Of a stretch of DNA of 62,000 nt, positions 1-10,726 are shown piece by piece. The position numbers were made by a program, and so were the translations under genes. Within the stretch, counting starts at the first letter, position 1; every line of letters begins with the position of its first letter. The stretch covers positions 5,140,322-5,202,321 of the forward strand of contig NC_135570.1 of the NCBI RefSeq assembly GCF_964340395.1, in the 5' to 3' direction. The notes under the pieces are model-generated. The model was not told the origin of the DNA. It searched no databases and was given only the letters and a program-made list of their open reading frames with translations. This DNA comes from Glandiceps talaboti (Eukaryota > Hemichordata > Enteropneusta > Spengelidae).

Positions 1-842
1 TGAGTTTGAAAATTGAAAGAGTATGATTTGAAAAATTAGAGTTTTTTTTCATTTATATTTTAGAAATTTGACATTTTTTTACAGTTTCATTTGAACCTCA
101 TCTTTCTATTGATAGCTGTTTGTCGTTTACTGTTCACGTACGCCCACTGTAAACTTCCCGCTCACCCTTTTACGGTATCCTGTACTTTCCTCTCCGAAAA
201 GAATTCCAAAATATTTCGTTCATTCTTATTTATGTGCACAAAAAAATGTTTTTTTTTAGAATAAAAACGTTACAAATAACCAATGTTGGGAGTTTTGTAG
301 TTTTAGGTAATAGGATTTGAGCAAAAAATTAGTATACGTCCACATATCTTTCGGTACTGTCAACATCCACGCACCACGAATTCTACTAAAAATTCTAGGC
401 AGAAAAGGGCGAGTTAAGGTGTTCGGTATGAATTAAAGTTCCGAACCGTTTACTTCAATTAGTCATGGTGTTTGTATGTACATGTACACCATGGTGATCG
501 CCACACACTGAAGTCGATTCGTTTGACTTGTTCTCCTAGCGATATAAATGCACTGAAATAGAACCGTGCCATTTTAGCGATTACCTGTTTAATCACCTGA
601 TGATTACAATAGTTTTTAATAGTGGCAGCTTCTAAAAAGAGTAATTATTAATTTTCTTAGTCTTGTTGTCAGAAACTCATCCTTCACGGTCAGGTTACGC
701 CAAGAAGTTGACTAAGAGGTAACAACGACTACGAATGGTTGTAATATTTTTGCATCAATAGTTTCATAGCTAAGTCGATTTAAAACACCATTAAGCTATT
801 TCTGTGGTGCTGGAACTCAACCTGTGTTGCTGTGTGACAAAT
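1..842. other. Unannotated CpG-rich DNA
   Basis: No coding frame, RNA gene or clear repeat recognised. Confidence 0.4.
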
Positions 843-1002
843 TATGTATGTGTGTATGTATGTATGTATGTATGTATGTATGTATGTATGTATGTATGTA
901 TGTATGTATGTATGTATGTATGTATGTATGTATGTATGTAGGTAGGTAGGTAGGTAGGTAGGTAGGTAGGTATGTATGTATGTATGTATGTATGTATGTG
1001 TA
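843..1002. repeat. (TATG)n / (GTAG)n microsatellite
   Basis: TATG repeats with a central block of eight or so GTAG units, then TATG again. Reading frames over it on the minus strand are repeat artefacts (poly Tyr-Ile-His-Thr). Confidence 0.95.
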
Positions 1003-2699
1003 TGCGCGCGTGTGTACTTTGAGAGTTTTATGAAAGAGGGTCGACGTGCGTTGACTCACATGGATGTGACGATGTTTCATTTGTTTAACGGGATTGCATT
1101 TTAATAAAAATAAATGACTTGATTGTATATCACACTATCTTCAATGTCATGTTTTATCAAGTTCTTTGTTGTTATATATTTCACTAATTCTTTAATTTAA
1201 TTCCGGTATATTTCGGTCACACAGACCTGCATAGGGAGACAATAGAAAATAACATGATTCTGCAAAATTAAATGAAATTATTCTTATTTGAAATCCCGCT
1301 GAAATTATCTCTCGATTTAAATTCTACACTCCGGTGTTAAGTTCTCGACTCCCTTGTGATACGTGAATCGGTGCCGCTAAGGCATCGGCGAGGCGAGGCG
1401 AGGCGAAGAAAATAAAGATGGTTAGAATCAGAGAGGTGGAAAATCCCAGTGTTTCCAAACGCCTCGATGGCTATACACGCCCAACAGGCACGGAGAAAGA
1501 AGATACAATGCTCCACTGAATGTCTACTGAGCCTGAGAAGTAGGTTTTAGTAATGGCCGTATAGAGCCAACTAATCTGTTCTTACACTAAACTGGCCTTT
1601 GTTGGTATTTCTACCGTCAACCAACGTCAACAGGCGGAAAATACAATAATTAGTCGAACACAGTTTGGATGGAAAGGTATTGTAGGTGATGCAATAATTT
1701 AATTAGGCAGTAAAGAATAGATGAAATGGGGTGTAGATGTTGCCAGGGCTCAAGTAAGAGAACGGCGTACTACTAAAGCCAATGGTCCAAAACACCGAAC
1801 CGAAACCTGCGCATATAAGTGTTAACGGACGGGGGTATAGTAAGGTGTCATGATGTGTTGCGTTACGGGAAGAAGTTCGACGACTAAAGGTATATTTGCA
1901 ACGCGAATTTTTTTAAGGTAAGTGTCACAGTGCAAGGAGAAACTACCTCAATGTGACCTTTAACCTTAAGTTTCCACAGTTGTGAAAAAAATTGCAGACG
2001 ATATTGTTTTTTCTGATTTCGTTTCTCCAAAGATTTCACTTTGGAACCAAATTTTGATGCAGTTTCACAAAAGGGTGATTTCCATGGATCAAGTCTAAAA
2101 TATACTTGGAATTTACATAAACGTTGCATATAAATTTGAAATTTTGTTCAAACTTTTTGACATCTAGCAAATGCTTGATCCCAAGAGGTCAGCTAATTGA
2201 ACGACAAATCATTGAATAGTTGTTAGACGTTGGTTATAGTTCAAAGTTTTACTAGTACATGTATTAGCCATTATAAATACGGATATAAATATCGTGTGGG
2301 AAGGGTACGTAAGTATTTGTAGCTATTTTGGGATTGATTTCTATTTATGTATTGATAAATAAGCCGATTGTCGATTTACAAAACATTGTAAATTATATTC
2401 GCGAGGATTTTTTGAATTCTATATCTGCCATCATGCGTATTGTTTTTGCTTTGATTATTTTGTTTAATCATTTGTAGTATGGGCCACAAACTTGACTAGT
2501 TTGTTTCAAACTATTTTTGTGGTCCAGCCATAAACTCTGTATTCATCCACCAGTTTAATTGTAATATTTATTCCACTGTCTTTTTTACTTTCTCTCTTGT
2601 TATGTTGATATGATTTTGAGTTTGTGGCAAATAAAATACTATATATTAAATACTATATATTCAAAGATATACCTTGAATGCGACCCCTCTCTATCGCTC
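1003..2699. other. Unannotated CpG-rich DNA
   Basis: A short run of GGCGA units lies near 1387-1406. An 81-codon minus-strand frame at 1884-2129 has no recognised similarity and no start or splice context I would defend. Nothing else seen. Confidence 0.4.
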
Positions 2700-2835
2700 T
2701 ATGTATGTCTATGTGTCTGTTTATCTATATGTATGTCAGTCTGTCTTTCTATGTATGTATGTATGTATGTATGTATGTATGTATGTATGTATGTATGTAT
2801 GTATGTATGTATGTATGTATGTATGTATGTATGTA

Positions 2836-2870
<35 letters not shown>

Positions 2871-2900
2871 ATATATATATATATATCTATCCATCCATCT
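2700..2900. repeat. Compound (GTAT)n-(CTAT)n-(AT)n microsatellite
   Basis: About 22 GTAT units, then about eight CTAT units, then AT dinucleotides and a few CCAT units. It gives spurious Met-Tyr-Val frames. Confidence 0.95.
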
Positions 2901-3059
2901 ATGTATTTCTTTCTGTCTCCCTGGTCTGCCTGTCTCTTTCTCCCCTGCCTTGTTTCTCTCTCTCTGCCTAGCCTGTGTCGCTATAATTGTGAAAGTACAC
3001 ATTTGTAACTTACATTTATAGTCAATTGGAGGATACCTATGAAATTCACTTTAATTAAT

Positions 3060-3684
<625 letters not shown>

Positions 3685-4165
3685 GATTCGTTGAAGTCAT
3701 AGCTCGTGTTCTGTGTACATTGCATACATCGGAATTGAAGCACAACACTCGTTTTAAATGTACATTCATTCATTCATCGAAATTGAATTACAAAACTTGT
3801 GTTCTGTGTACATTTCATATATCACTATTGAACCCATTTAAGAAATCGGAATTGAAACACAACACTTGTGTTCTGAGCTGCGTACATTTAAAAACATTGG
3901 AACTGAAGCACAACACTTTCGAGCTGCGTATATTTCATAAATTGGAACAGAAGCACAAAACTTGTGTACTGTGTAAATTTCATACACCGGAATTGAAGCA
4001 CAAAACGTTTGTACTGTGTAAATTTCATAAACCGGAATTGAAGCACAAAACTTGTGTACTGTGTAAATTTCATACACCGGAATTAAAGCAGATAACTTGT
4101 GTTCTGTGTAAATTTCATACACCGGAATTGAAGCAGATAATTTGTACATTTCATACATGAATTCT
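3685..4165. repeat. 45-bp minisatellite, diverged block (about 11 units)
   Basis: Degenerate copies of the unit found in the homogeneous block at 5085-6455, recognisable from CGGAATTGAAGCACAAAACT and TTCTGTGTACATTTCATAC, with indels in the left half. The units become more regular to the right (about 3950-4165). Confidence 0.9.
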
Positions 4166-4404
4166 TCATACTGTATCATTAGCATTATAATTTATGTAAA
4201 TTCGAGATGTAATTTAATTCTATCCATGAGCTAACATTTTCCTCTGTATATTTTTCCTGATCTGGCGAAATATTTGTTATTAAATTACTAATATTATATA
4301 ACAATATTTAATTATCATTATTACACGTTAAGGGGTTTAATATAATATAATAATAATAATATTAGGAGGTCTTTAAAGGAATGTCACTTTGGTAAAAAAA
4401 ATTA

Positions 4405-5000
4405 GTCACCACATGATATAGTGATTTCAGTTACTATGGCAGTGAAGGCTAATAAAATAATTTCTTCAAATTACAAATTACACAAGGTAGCATGTATGTC
4501 AAGAAAATGTTGCGTGTAATTATCAAAATCATTATTACATTGTCATTTTTTAAAATTTAAAATTTCCTTGGAATCAATTATCCTGTTTTATTTCGTCTGT
4601 ATTACAATGGATGTCGCTGACTTTCACAATGTCATGAGCAAGAAAATATTTTCCTACAAGTTTTATGGCTAATCTTTTGTATAATTTAATATAAAGTTAT
4701 GATTTTGGTTACCATGGCACTCGCTGTTCATAAAATAACTATTGTTTGAACCCATCAGCTTAACATAGGTAAAATATATTATTTTTCAAATTTGTTTGCA
4801 AACAACGTATCATATGTTGGAAAATTTCTTTGACAACGGATGTCACTGACCCACAAACGGCATGCGAAGGGGATTTTTCCCTATTTTTTTTTCATGTTTT
4901 GCAAAAACATTCACATAATATGGTGATTTATGTTACCATGGCAACTGATGTTCATGAATATTTTTTTTTCAATTCTGCATAACGAACTACCACAGTTAGG
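4405..5000. repeat. Three diverged copies of an AT-rich segment with a GTTACCATGGCAAC-like core
   Basis: Segments beginning near 4411, 4695 and 4915 share a pattern like GATTT-GTTACCATGGCA-TGTTCATAAAAT. The first two are followed at similar distance by a GGATGTC-CTGAC motif. They sit between the two 45-bp repeat blocks. Confidence 0.6.
4932..4945. promoter_or_regulatory. X-box-like palindrome (RFX consensus match)
   Basis: GTTACCATGGCAAC fits the RFX X-box consensus (GTNRCC, short spacer, RGYAAC). A related site at about 4711 lacks the last bases. No promoter is known beside it, so function is unproven. Confidence 0.3.
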
Positions 5001-5084
5001 ATGATTTCTAAGCAAACAGTCCTTATTATTATTTTTTATTACAAAAATTATGATTATTTTATTATATAATTTAATGATTATACA

Positions 5085-6455
5085 TCGCAATTGAAGCACA
5101 TAACTTGTATATTTTATACATCGGCATCGAAGCACATAACTCGTCTTGTATATGTACATTCATACATCGGAATTGAAGCGCAAACTCCTGTACTGTGGTA
5201 AATTTCAAACATCGACATTTCATACATCAGAATTGAAACACTGTACTTGTGTTCTGTGTGCATTTCATACATCGGAATTGAAACACTGTATTTGTGTTCT
5301 GTGTGCATTTCATACATTGGAATTGAAACACTGTATTTGTGTTCTGTGTACATTTCATACATCGGAATTGAAACACTGTATTTGTGTTCAGTGTACATTT
5401 CATACATCGGAATTGAAACACTGTACTTGTGTTCAGTGTACATTTCATACATCGGAATTGAAGCACTGTATTAGTGTTCTGTGTACATTTCATACATCGG
5501 AATTGAAACACTGTATTTGTGTTCTGTGTACATTTCATACATCGGAATTGAAACACTGTATTTGTGTTCTGTGTACATTTCATACATCGGAATTGAAACA
5601 CTGTATTTGTGTTCTGTGTACATTTCATACATTGGAATTGAAACACTGTACTAGTGTTCTGTGTACATTTCATACATCGGAAATGAAACACTGTACTTTT
5701 GTTCAGTGTACATTTCATACATTGGAATTGAAACACTGTACTTGTGTTCTGTGTACATTTCATACATCGGAATTGAAACACTGTATTTGTGTTCTGTGTA
5801 CATTTCATACATTGGAATTGAAACACTGTACTTGTGTTCTGTGTACATTTCATACATTGGAATTGAAACACTGTATTTGTGTTCTGTGTACATTTCATAC
5901 ATTGGAATTGAAACACTGTATTTGTGTTTTGTGTACATTTCATACATTGGAATTGAATCACTGTACTTGTGTTCTGTGTACATTTCATACATCGGAATTG
6001 AAACACTGTATTTGTGTTCTGTGTACATTTCATACATCCGAATTGAAACACTGTATTTGTGTTCAGTGTACATTTCATACATCGGAATTGAAATACTGTA
6101 CTTGTGTCCAGTGTACATTTCATACATCGGAATTGAAGCACTGTATTTGTGTCCAGTGTACATTTCATACATCGGAATTGAAACACTGTACTTGTGTTCT
6201 GTGTACATTTCATACATTGGAATTGAAACACTGTACTTGTGTTCTGTGTACATTTCATACATCGGAATTGAAACACTGTACTTGTGTTCTGTGTACATTT
6301 CATACATCGGAATTGAAACACTGTACTTGTGTTCTGTGTACATTTCATACATCGGAATTGAAACACTGTACTTGTGTTCTGTGTACATTTCATACATCAG
6401 AATTGAAACACTGTATTTGTGTTCTGTGTACATTTCATACATCAGAATTGAAGTA
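5085..6455. repeat. 45-bp minisatellite, homogeneous block (about 28 units)
   Basis: Unit of 45 bases starting CATTTCATACATCGGAATTG and ending TTGTGTTCTGTGTA. Regular from about 5210; the first units are diverged. Variation is confined to a few positions (C/T in CGG, C/T in TAYTTG, T/A in TTCW). Because 45 is a multiple of 3 and the unit lacks stops in most frames, long open frames appear on both strands (468 codons plus, 388 and 293 codons minus). The common variants change amino acids in these frames, so I see no sign of coding constraint. Confidence 0.97.
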
Positions 6456-7205
6456 CATCCTAATTGAAGTGTTTTTCTCCTACAACACAACAGCCAAACT
6501 AAAATCGTTCGTTCACGAAGTTCCTTTGACAATCACAATTTTAAAGTACTAGTAACTCATTACTGAAGCAATTATATTTGTTTACAAATAAATACAGATT
6601 TGAACTTAGAAAATGAAGCAAAACATCGTTAACATTTTTATTGTTGTAGTTCAACCGAAAATAACTCAATACATCACAAGAGTAAGCTTTATGAACCAGA
6701 TACTTAAGCGCATAAATATTTCAACGCCTCTTTTTGTGCATTGTTAGGATGGGTTTGAAACCTGTTAATTCATTCGTTTAGCCGTTGGCAAAGGTATGGA
6801 AGTATGGTCGTATAGTTGTCAGAGAGAACAAAAAGATGGCCCCAAACGGCCTTCAGTACTTCGGAGGCCACGACCTGATCACCTGTATACATTTGTAAAC
6901 TATCTCATGGTATTTCTTACATCAATCAGATCATATGTACATGTATAGTGATTATTTACAGCTACCGGTAATATACAATTCGACCATGCATTGTCTTTTT
7001 AAAAAAATAACTTTGTTAAAATATATAACTACCCCCCACGATAACATCATACGGAACAAAGGCGTGACTTTTAACCCTGGGTCTGTACAGGCATGTCGTT
7101 ATGATATAAGCTTATAGAGATATGTTGAAAAAATACTGAACCAACTGCAAAGTTTGGAAGGAAAATTTTTTGTTTTCTTCAGTATATTTCTTGGTGATAT
7201 TTTTT
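6456..7205. other. Unannotated DNA
   Basis: No gene or repeat recognised. Confidence 0.4.
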
Positions 7206-7376
7206 TTACAAATTGCATTGGGGTAGTACAACCTCCCGCGTAAGGTTATCGATGACAATTGCCAAATTTCCCCCAAGGTGACGAGGTGATAAGTCCCCGT
7301 TTGGTTTCAAGTATTCGTGTTTCTGCTTGACCTGAATGGTCTCGTTGTAGGCAGTCGTGTCTGTCCAAAATACAAC
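7206..7376 (-). CDS. Candidate terminal exon, unknown protein (56 codons)
   Basis: Acceptor-like TTTTTTTTTAGACATTTACAG is followed by an open frame starting VVFWTDTTAYNETI, with KPNGDLSPRHLGGN in the middle, ending QCNL and TAA. The pyrimidine tract, CpG content and residue composition look coding. It is phase-compatible with a donor at 8082 in the neighbouring candidate exon. I do not recognise the protein; chance is not excluded. Confidence 0.3.
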   Translation of the reverse strand, partial: VVFWTDTTAYNETIQVKQKHEYLKPNGDLSPRHLGGNLAIVIDNLTREVVLPQCNL

Positions 7377-7928
7377 CTGTAAATGTCTAAAAAAAAACGA
7401 CTTCAGTGTCAGGTCAACGGTGAGACTCACCAACATAAATCAGGTGGACGATTTTTGTAATTGTTTATGTCGGCATTCAGTAGTACGGTTCGGATTGCAG
7501 CGATTGTTACCTCTTCGTTTGTAGTCATTGAGGTTTGTTTAATAGCCCGTGACGAATTGGTGCGTCGAAGAAGTAGAAATGCACACTAAAAATAACTCCA
7601 AAAAGAAACTTTCAAAGATTGGTTGATTTATAGGCCGTACTATATCAATCATGTCACATCAGGTCGTAGCCGATAACAATACACGTTTTGAAGTTGTTTG
7701 ATTTGAAATGGCGTCTTCACTATCACAATCACAATACTGTCTCTTATCTTTTAGCATTCCATGGAGCTACTGTATTGTATTTTTTTAACCCTTGCTTGTT
7801 GTGGTTATGATTTGTGATCCTCGATTTTTACCCCCCCCCCCACTCGTCCAGTATTATCCAAAATCACATTCTTCGAGAACTTGTAGTTTGTTCAATTACT
7901 TGTCATTGTGGTTGTATCCATTGACTGT
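7377..7928. other. Interval between candidate exons
   Basis: A run of 12 C lies near 7831-7842. No other feature seen; it would be an intron if the two candidate exons are real. Confidence 0.3.
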
Positions 7929-8111
7929 CTATACATCGAAATCGCCAAAATTAGAATGATTTCGCCCAATGTGCTTGTTTTCAGGTATTTTCGATGGTAC
8001 AAATAAGGAGAACAATTTTTCGGTTGATAAACTGTCTTCATCTGGAGGCAAATTACGTCGAGTTGAAACTTCTGCTTCTACCTTATGCGTGACCACTCCA
8101 TAATTTCTTCC
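7929..8111 (-). CDS. Candidate exon, unknown protein (60 codons to a stop)
   Basis: Acceptor CATATCACCTCAG followed by GRNYGVVTHK. The frame either continues through VEAEVSTRRNLPPDEDSL to a stop after GDFDV, or is spliced at AAG|GTAGAAG (after 8082) into the exon at 7206-7376, in phase 0. Protein-like composition. No upstream exon was found, and the family is not recognised. Confidence 0.28.
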   Translation of the reverse strand, partial: GRNYGVVTHKVEAEVSTRRNLPPDEDSLSTEKLFSLFVPSKIPENKHIGRNHSNFGDFDV

Positions 8112-9308
8112 CTGAGGTGATATGTAGAAAAAACAGAGAACTGGAGAAAAAAACAAGAAACGCTTCGACAGACACATACGACTACATGATACACAACAGT
8201 GTTAGTTCGTCACGATTTACTATAATATATGTCGAGTAGATATTTGGCATTTTTGCTGCTGTGTCTCTAGAACCTGTGCCATTCATTAATAATAACGCAT
8301 GCTTGACCATCGCCAAGGAAACCGCAAGAGACCCTTGATTTGGGTAGTTCCTCGATTCAGATGGATGACTGTTTTTACTCCATTCATGTTTGTATCACTA
8401 TGGAGATCGATATACTATGTCAGTCAACAATAGTGAGACACGTTCATATACTTAGACAAAAGCACAAAACAAATAAACTGAAGTTTCAGTCGACTTTTTC
8501 ATGAACGCCCGCCAGTATTTAGGCGCCATTTTGAATAACACAAATATGCGATGAAATTTGGGTCTAATATGAACGAATATTTCACTGAAAAGTTATTTTA
8601 AAAAATTGTCAATTTTAATACCCTGCACTTTTGGCGCGAATGTTTTTCAAGATGTCTTTGTTACCTACAGGGTATAAGATACCAGTGCTATACATTCAAA
8701 CAGACAGTAACAATACACTTACATAGTGATTAACTGCCGCCTACCTACACATCAACTGTGTTTATATTTGAAGTAAAAAGAGATTGATTGTACGCATAGG
8801 AAAAAAAGTCAACACAAAAGAGCATAGCTACCTGTCGCTCAAAAGTGCCGCGAGCAGTTGAAACTTTTGAAACGGACAACAGGAAATGGGGCCGTGACTT
8901 GGCAAGAATTCACTTCATACGAAATTCTTCGGTGTTTTTTGTCTCCGGCCATTTATCACTTTTTCCTATCAAACTATCAACACTGGTTTCTCTTTTAGTT
9001 AATTCACGCAAGACTGGAACAATTTGCGACAAAGAACCGCAACTTTGTAAGCTGAGAAGTAGTCAAACAATTACACATGCCTGAAACAATAAGGAAGTCT
9101 GGGGTTAATTAGAATTGATAAGAAGTGATTGTAGACACGATCGGTTGCACCACACTGTACAAACATACTTGTAGACGTACCGCCACCTCATTTGAACTTT
9201 GACCTTAATTTACCTTTTTGACAGCCTAAAATGAACCTGTAATGGTTGGTCTGTACACATTTCGTGTAGAGTCTATAGTTTGTAAATGTGAAACACCGAC
9301 ACAAATCA

Positions 9309-9310
<2 letters not shown>
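8112..9310. other. Unannotated CpG-rich DNA
   Basis: A 79-codon plus-strand frame at 8845-9084 begins with protein-like residues (PRAVETFETDNRKWGRDLAR) but has no supporting splice or promoter signal. Nothing else seen. Confidence 0.35.

Positions 9311-9364
<54 letters not shown>
9311..9364. repeat. (TG)n microsatellite
   Basis: About 27 TG units without interruption. Confidence 0.97.
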
Positions 9365-9368
<4 letters not shown>

Positions 9369-10726
9369 ACTAACATTTGACTGTTTTACGTTGAACAGAT
9401 ACATAATTTGAAAGAAAAAATAGACACCTTATTTTTGCATCTTTCGATACATTTACTTATACCATACTGCGCATGCTCAAGCGAAAACAATATGAACTGA
9501 AAGTCGTTTACTCCACCAGTTTTATAAATAGCCCCCTGCTATGAAACATATTAGTCGAGATGAAGGGATAACGTGAACGCCATTGAATTAAACTTAGAAC
9601 GGTGGACACTTATCATGTGCAATTTGGAAAATCGTTGCGCTAACAAAAATATACAATTTTCATCACCCTGAACACCATCGGCACCAACGTCTAGTTTCCA
9701 GAAAAAATACAAAGCCGATATTTTTTTTCAACAAATTAGAATCTTGTAGCAAATCAATAGGAAATGGTAGAATTTCATTTTATTTTATTTTATTTTATTA
9801 TTTTTGTTTTGCTTTGTCTTCAATGACTATTTCATTTGTTTGCTAGACGATTTCATCAGTGGACCCAGATAATTATTGAATTATTCCTTCTTCTTTTAAA
9901 AAAAAATATGTTGAACCGTTTTGTTGACGAGAGTTGGTTAACAGAACTCAAGCTTAACGTAAGTACTAGTGTTAATTGTCTAATGGCTGTACCATGATAA
10001 ACCAAACACTTCACTTAAGAACTCTCCTATCAAACTGAACAAATAGTTGCTATGACAACATACGCTTGGCTAAACATCTTCAATCGAAATTAGATATTAC
10101 TATGTCAAATGAAAGGAGCTAAATTACAAATTAAAAACCTGGTACCCAAAAGTTACACATGTAAGGGAATGATTGACAACAGTCGATTCTTTGGGACGGT
10201 AAGACTGGGTCAGACGCTCGGAAGTCCTAAGTTTTTGGTCGATTTTGACCTAAATAAAACCATGAGAACCCTTTTCTGTATTGAAAACGTTCCTTGTCAA
10301 CTTGTGTTCTCGATGTCGTCTGCTGGTAAACAGTTCGCCCCAATTTGACACTCTGTCCCGTTGCAGTTTTACCGCATACTTGTGTGATACAGTAACAGCG
10401 ACAGTCTTCAAACAAATGAAGGTGTGTATTGTATTGTTTATGTTTCGTACAGGTGGAGGATAACTGTTACAGATTAAATTTCTCTTCCAATAACACGCCT
10501 TCATATTCAATTACGACTTTTCCATAGGTTACGCTTGATGGCGAAAACAAGCTTTCGTGGGAACTCAACTATCATGCAATTTCCAGTCTCAAGTTTCGTC
10601 TAATTTCCCCGTTTCATTCTTCTTATTCAACTTCAACAATTCTTTGTGGTATTTCGTGTAAACTTGATTGATATTTTCCCACCTGTTTTGAAACAATATG
10701 TACTAAGCTCTTGATAAGTCATTTCA
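9365..10726. other. Unannotated CpG-rich DNA
   Basis: Short (TTTTA)n at about 9778-9800. A possible first exon of 17 codons (ATG at 9908, donor GTAAGT at 9959) has nothing to join to. Confidence 0.35.

Noticed and set aside
5146-6552. 468-codon Cys/His-rich plus-strand frame
   Set aside because: Produced by a 45-bp tandem repeat lacking stops; comparable frames exist on the other strand, and unit variants change amino acids freely.
9908-9958. Possible first exon MLNRFVDESWLTELKLN with donor GTAAGT
   Set aside because: Good donor but no acceptor downstream joins it in an open frame, including the candidate exon at 10727.
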